Shown here piece after piece: positions 62,271 through 64,000 of a stretch of 64,000 nt of DNA; the first letter of the stretch is position 1; the number at the start of each line of letters is the position of its first letter. The DNA is from Glycomyces luteolus. Lineage in GTDB: Bacteria > Actinomycetota > Actinomycetes > Mycobacteriales > Micromonosporaceae. The translations under genes and the position numbers were made by a program. The DNA lies in assembly GCF_027622875.1 (NCBI RefSeq), contig NZ_JAPZVP010000004.1, positions 1 through 64,000 on the forward strand, written 5' to 3'. Below the pieces are notes generated by a model that was given only the letters and a program-made list of their open reading frames with translations, was not told the DNA's origin and did no database searches.

Positions 62271-64000
62271 ACCCGCGAACCCCACCGGGCCTGCGCCCGC
62301 AATGACTCCGACCCCGCCGACAAGGGCAGCCGGCGGGGTCGGAACCCCACCTCTGGGAACCGGGGGCGTCGGGTCCAGTCCCGCCCGCCCCGACGCCGAG
62401 GCAAAAGTGAACGGCGCGTTCGACTACGCCTCCGACCTCAGCTTCCCGGGGATGCTGTGGGGACACACCCTGCGCAGCCCCCACCCGCGCGCCCGGATCC
62501 GCTCGATCGACACGACCGCCGCGCAGGCGATCCCGGGCGTCGAGGCGGTCCTGACAGCCGCCGACGTCCCGGGGAAGCTCCATTACGGGCTCATCGAGGA
62601 CGACCAGCCCGTGCTCAGCTTGGGTGAGGTCAACTACCAGGGCGAGCCGGTCGCGATCGTCGCCGCCGGGTCCCTCGACGTCGCCCGCCGCGCGGCCGAG
62701 CTGATCGAGGTCGACTACGAGCTGCTCGAACCGCGCTGCGATCCTGAGGACGCCCTCGAGGCGGGGAGCTTCTTCAGGTACCAGCCCGTCCGCCTCGGCG
62801 ACCCGGACGCGCAGGTCCCGGCCGCGGTGGTCGCGCGCGAGTACGTGGTCGGCATGCAGGACCAGGCGCCGCTGGGCCCCGAGTCCGGTGCGGCCGTGCC
62901 CACGGCCGACGGCGGCGTCGAGCTGTACGTCGCGACCCAGTGGGTGCACTCCGACCTGGAGCAGATCGCGCCCTGCCTCGGCCTGGAGCCGGACCGCATC
63001 CACATCGCGATCGCGGGGATCGGCGGCGCGTTCGGGGCCCGCGAGGACCTGTCCGTGCAGGTCCACATGGCGATGCTGGCGCTCGCGACCGGGCGGCCGG
63101 TGAAGATGATGTACGACCGGGCCGAATCCTTCGTCGGCCATGTGCACCGCCACCCGGCGCGGATGCGGTACGAGCACGCGGCGGACGCGGACGGGAAGCT
63201 GCTGTACGTGAAGGCCCGCATCGTCCTCGACGGCGGCGCGTACGCCTCCACGACCGAGGCCGTGGTCGGCAACGCCGCCTCACTCGCGGTGGGGCCCTAC
63301 GAGGTCGAGCATGTGAGCGTCGACGCGTGGGGCGCTCGCACCAACAACCCGCCGTGCGGGGCGATGCGCGGCTTCGGCGGCGTCCAGACCTGCTTCGCGT
63401 ACGAGTCCCAAATGGACGCACTCGCTGAGGCGCTCGGACTCTCGCCCGTCGAGTTCCGCCGCCGCAACGCGGTCGCCCAGGGCTCCAAGCTCATCACCGG
63501 CCAGATCGTCGACGCCTACGACCCCGAGCGGGCCGACGACGGCAGGCCGTTCTCGCCGCTCGCGGACATGCTCGGCCGCTTCAAGGAGATCCCGGTCCCG
63601 GCAGTGCCCGCCGGGCGCGACATCGTCGACCTGCCCGGCGGCACCGGCAACACCACGCACGGCGAGGGCGTCCGCCGCGGCGTCGGCTACGGGGTCGGGC
63701 TCAAGAACGTCTGCTACTCCGAGGGCTTCGACGACTACTCGACCGCCAGCGTCCGCGTCGAACGCGTCGACGGGCAGACCGTCGCGTTCGTCCACACCGC
63801 CGCCGCCGAAGTGGGCCAAGGGCATTGGAGCCTGCAGGCGCAGATCGCCCGCACCGAGCTCGGCGTCGACCGGGTCGAACTGCTGCCCAACGACACCAAG
63901 GCCGGCTCCGCCGGGTCCTCCTCCGCCTCCCGGCAGTCGTACATGACCGGCGGCGCCGTCAAAGCCGCCTGCGAGGCCGTGCGGGAACTCCTGCGCGACC
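62263..64000 (+). CDS. Xanthine dehydrogenase family protein, molybdopterin-binding subunit (cut by window end)
   Basis: 579 codons to the window edge, still open. VGSSPARPDAEAKVNGAFDYASDLSFPGMLWGHTLRSPHPRARIRSID marks the N-terminal a/b hammerhead. Later GGAFGAREDLSVQVHMAMLALATGRPVKM, PPCGAMRGFGGVQ (Mo site) and AAEVGQGHW (Glu/Gln near Mo) follow. The ATG at 62263 overlaps the deaminase gene by 8 nt; ATG 62302 is an alternative. A perfect 13-bp stem-loop lies within codons 15-27. Confidence 0.93.
   Translation, partial: MPEPANPTGPAPAMTPTPPTRAAGGVGTPPLGTGGVGSSPARPDAEAKVNGAFDYASDLSFPGMLWGHTLRSPHPRARIRSIDTTAAQAIPGVEAVLTAADVPGKLHYGLIEDDQPVLSLGEVNYQGEPVAIVAAGSLDVARRAAELIEVDYELLEPRCDPEDALEAGSFFRYQPVRLGDPDAQVPAAVVAREYVVGMQDQAPLGPESGAAVPTADGGVELYVATQWVHSDLEQIAPCLGLEPDRIHIAIAGIGGAFGAREDLSVQVHMAMLALATGRPVKMMYDRAESFVGHVHRHPARMRYEHAADADGKLLYVKARIVLDGGAYASTTEAVVGNAASLAVGPYEVEHVSVDAWGARTNNPPCGAMRGFGGVQTCFAYESQMDALAEALGLSPVEFRRRNAVAQGSKLITGQIVDAYDPERADDGRPFSPLADMLGRFKEIPVPAVPAGRDIVDLPGGTGNTTHGEGVRRGVGYGVGLKNVCYSEGFDDYSTASVRVERVDGQTVAFVHTAAAEVGQGHWSLQAQIARTELGVDRVELLPNDTKAGSAGSSSASRQSYMTGGAVKAACEAVRELLRD
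62307..62343 (+). other. Strong hairpin inside the 5' end of the Mo-subunit gene
   Basis: TCCGACCCCGCCG pairs perfectly with CGGCGGGGTCGGA over an 11-nt loop, 44 nt into the gene. It encodes the variable Pro/Thr/Gly lead before the conserved GVG motif and looks like a terminator or attenuator. Confidence 0.55.

Overview
The window comes from a high-GC actinomycete. Support for this includes the mycothiol S-conjugate amidase Mca, DUF4307 next to greA, a tmRNA tag ending in ALAA, two DivIVA-like coiled-coil proteins beside mce/thiolase/meaB, and many genes whose start codon lies only 6-8 nt after a TAnnnT -10 box (leaderless transcripts). Gene order and content fit Glycomycetaceae-like or related actinobacteria; the genus is an inference. 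No rRNA, CRISPR array, prophage or intact insertion sequence is visible.

Layout. 1-1300: end of a ricin-type lectin (CBM13) secreted protein, a tRNA-Glu(CTC) and a lipoprotein. 1600-5100: eno, an FtsB/DivIC-like protein, DUF501 and Ppx/GppA. 5100-9800: a membrane protein and divergent TetR regulator sharing a twin-palindrome operator region, a PP2C phosphatase divergent from a Ser/Thr kinase, and a PadR regulator. 9900-15240: the prfB-ftsE-ftsX-M23 peptidase-smpB-ssrA division and ribosome-rescue block. 15670-20160: a large secreted subtilase, a divergent XRE/MmyB-type regulator and a probable transposase remnant. 20300-28900: a membrane protein running antisense into yqgE, then mca, DUF4307, greA, a MalK-type ATPase, ilvA, ung, three small or hydrolase genes. 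29000-34900: a degenerate kinase (pseudokinase), then a complete ChvE/MmsA/MmsB-type sugar ABC transporter operon. 35200-41200: two coiled-coil polarity/cytoskeletal proteins, methylmalonyl-CoA epimerase, thiolase and MeaB. 41260-55400: valS-folC-DUF4233, then a roughly 9-kb accessory segment, then ndk. 55450-64000: a MobA-like protein, a PucR regulator and a tightly overlapping purine/urate catabolic operon (uraD, uraH, uricase, xanthine dehydrogenase FAD, 2Fe-2S and Mo subunits, 8-oxoguanine deaminase), cut off by the window end.

The segment most worth attention is 45.7-54.9 kb. In Streptomyces, as I recall it, valS-folC-DUF4233-ndk are contiguous. Here DUF4233 and ndk are separated by two paralogous GNAT acetyltransferases, two small low-complexity membrane proteins, a STAND NTPase with C-terminal TPR-like repeats, a MinD-like protein with a variant P-loop (GKGGTGRT), proteins resembling the uncharacterised SCO2522 and SCO2521 families, and a membrane protein fused to a C-terminal VOC/glyoxalase domain. 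The STAND, P-loop and SCO2522-like genes run head to tail with 7-19 nt gaps, so they probably form one transcription unit and may be a functional system of unknown role.
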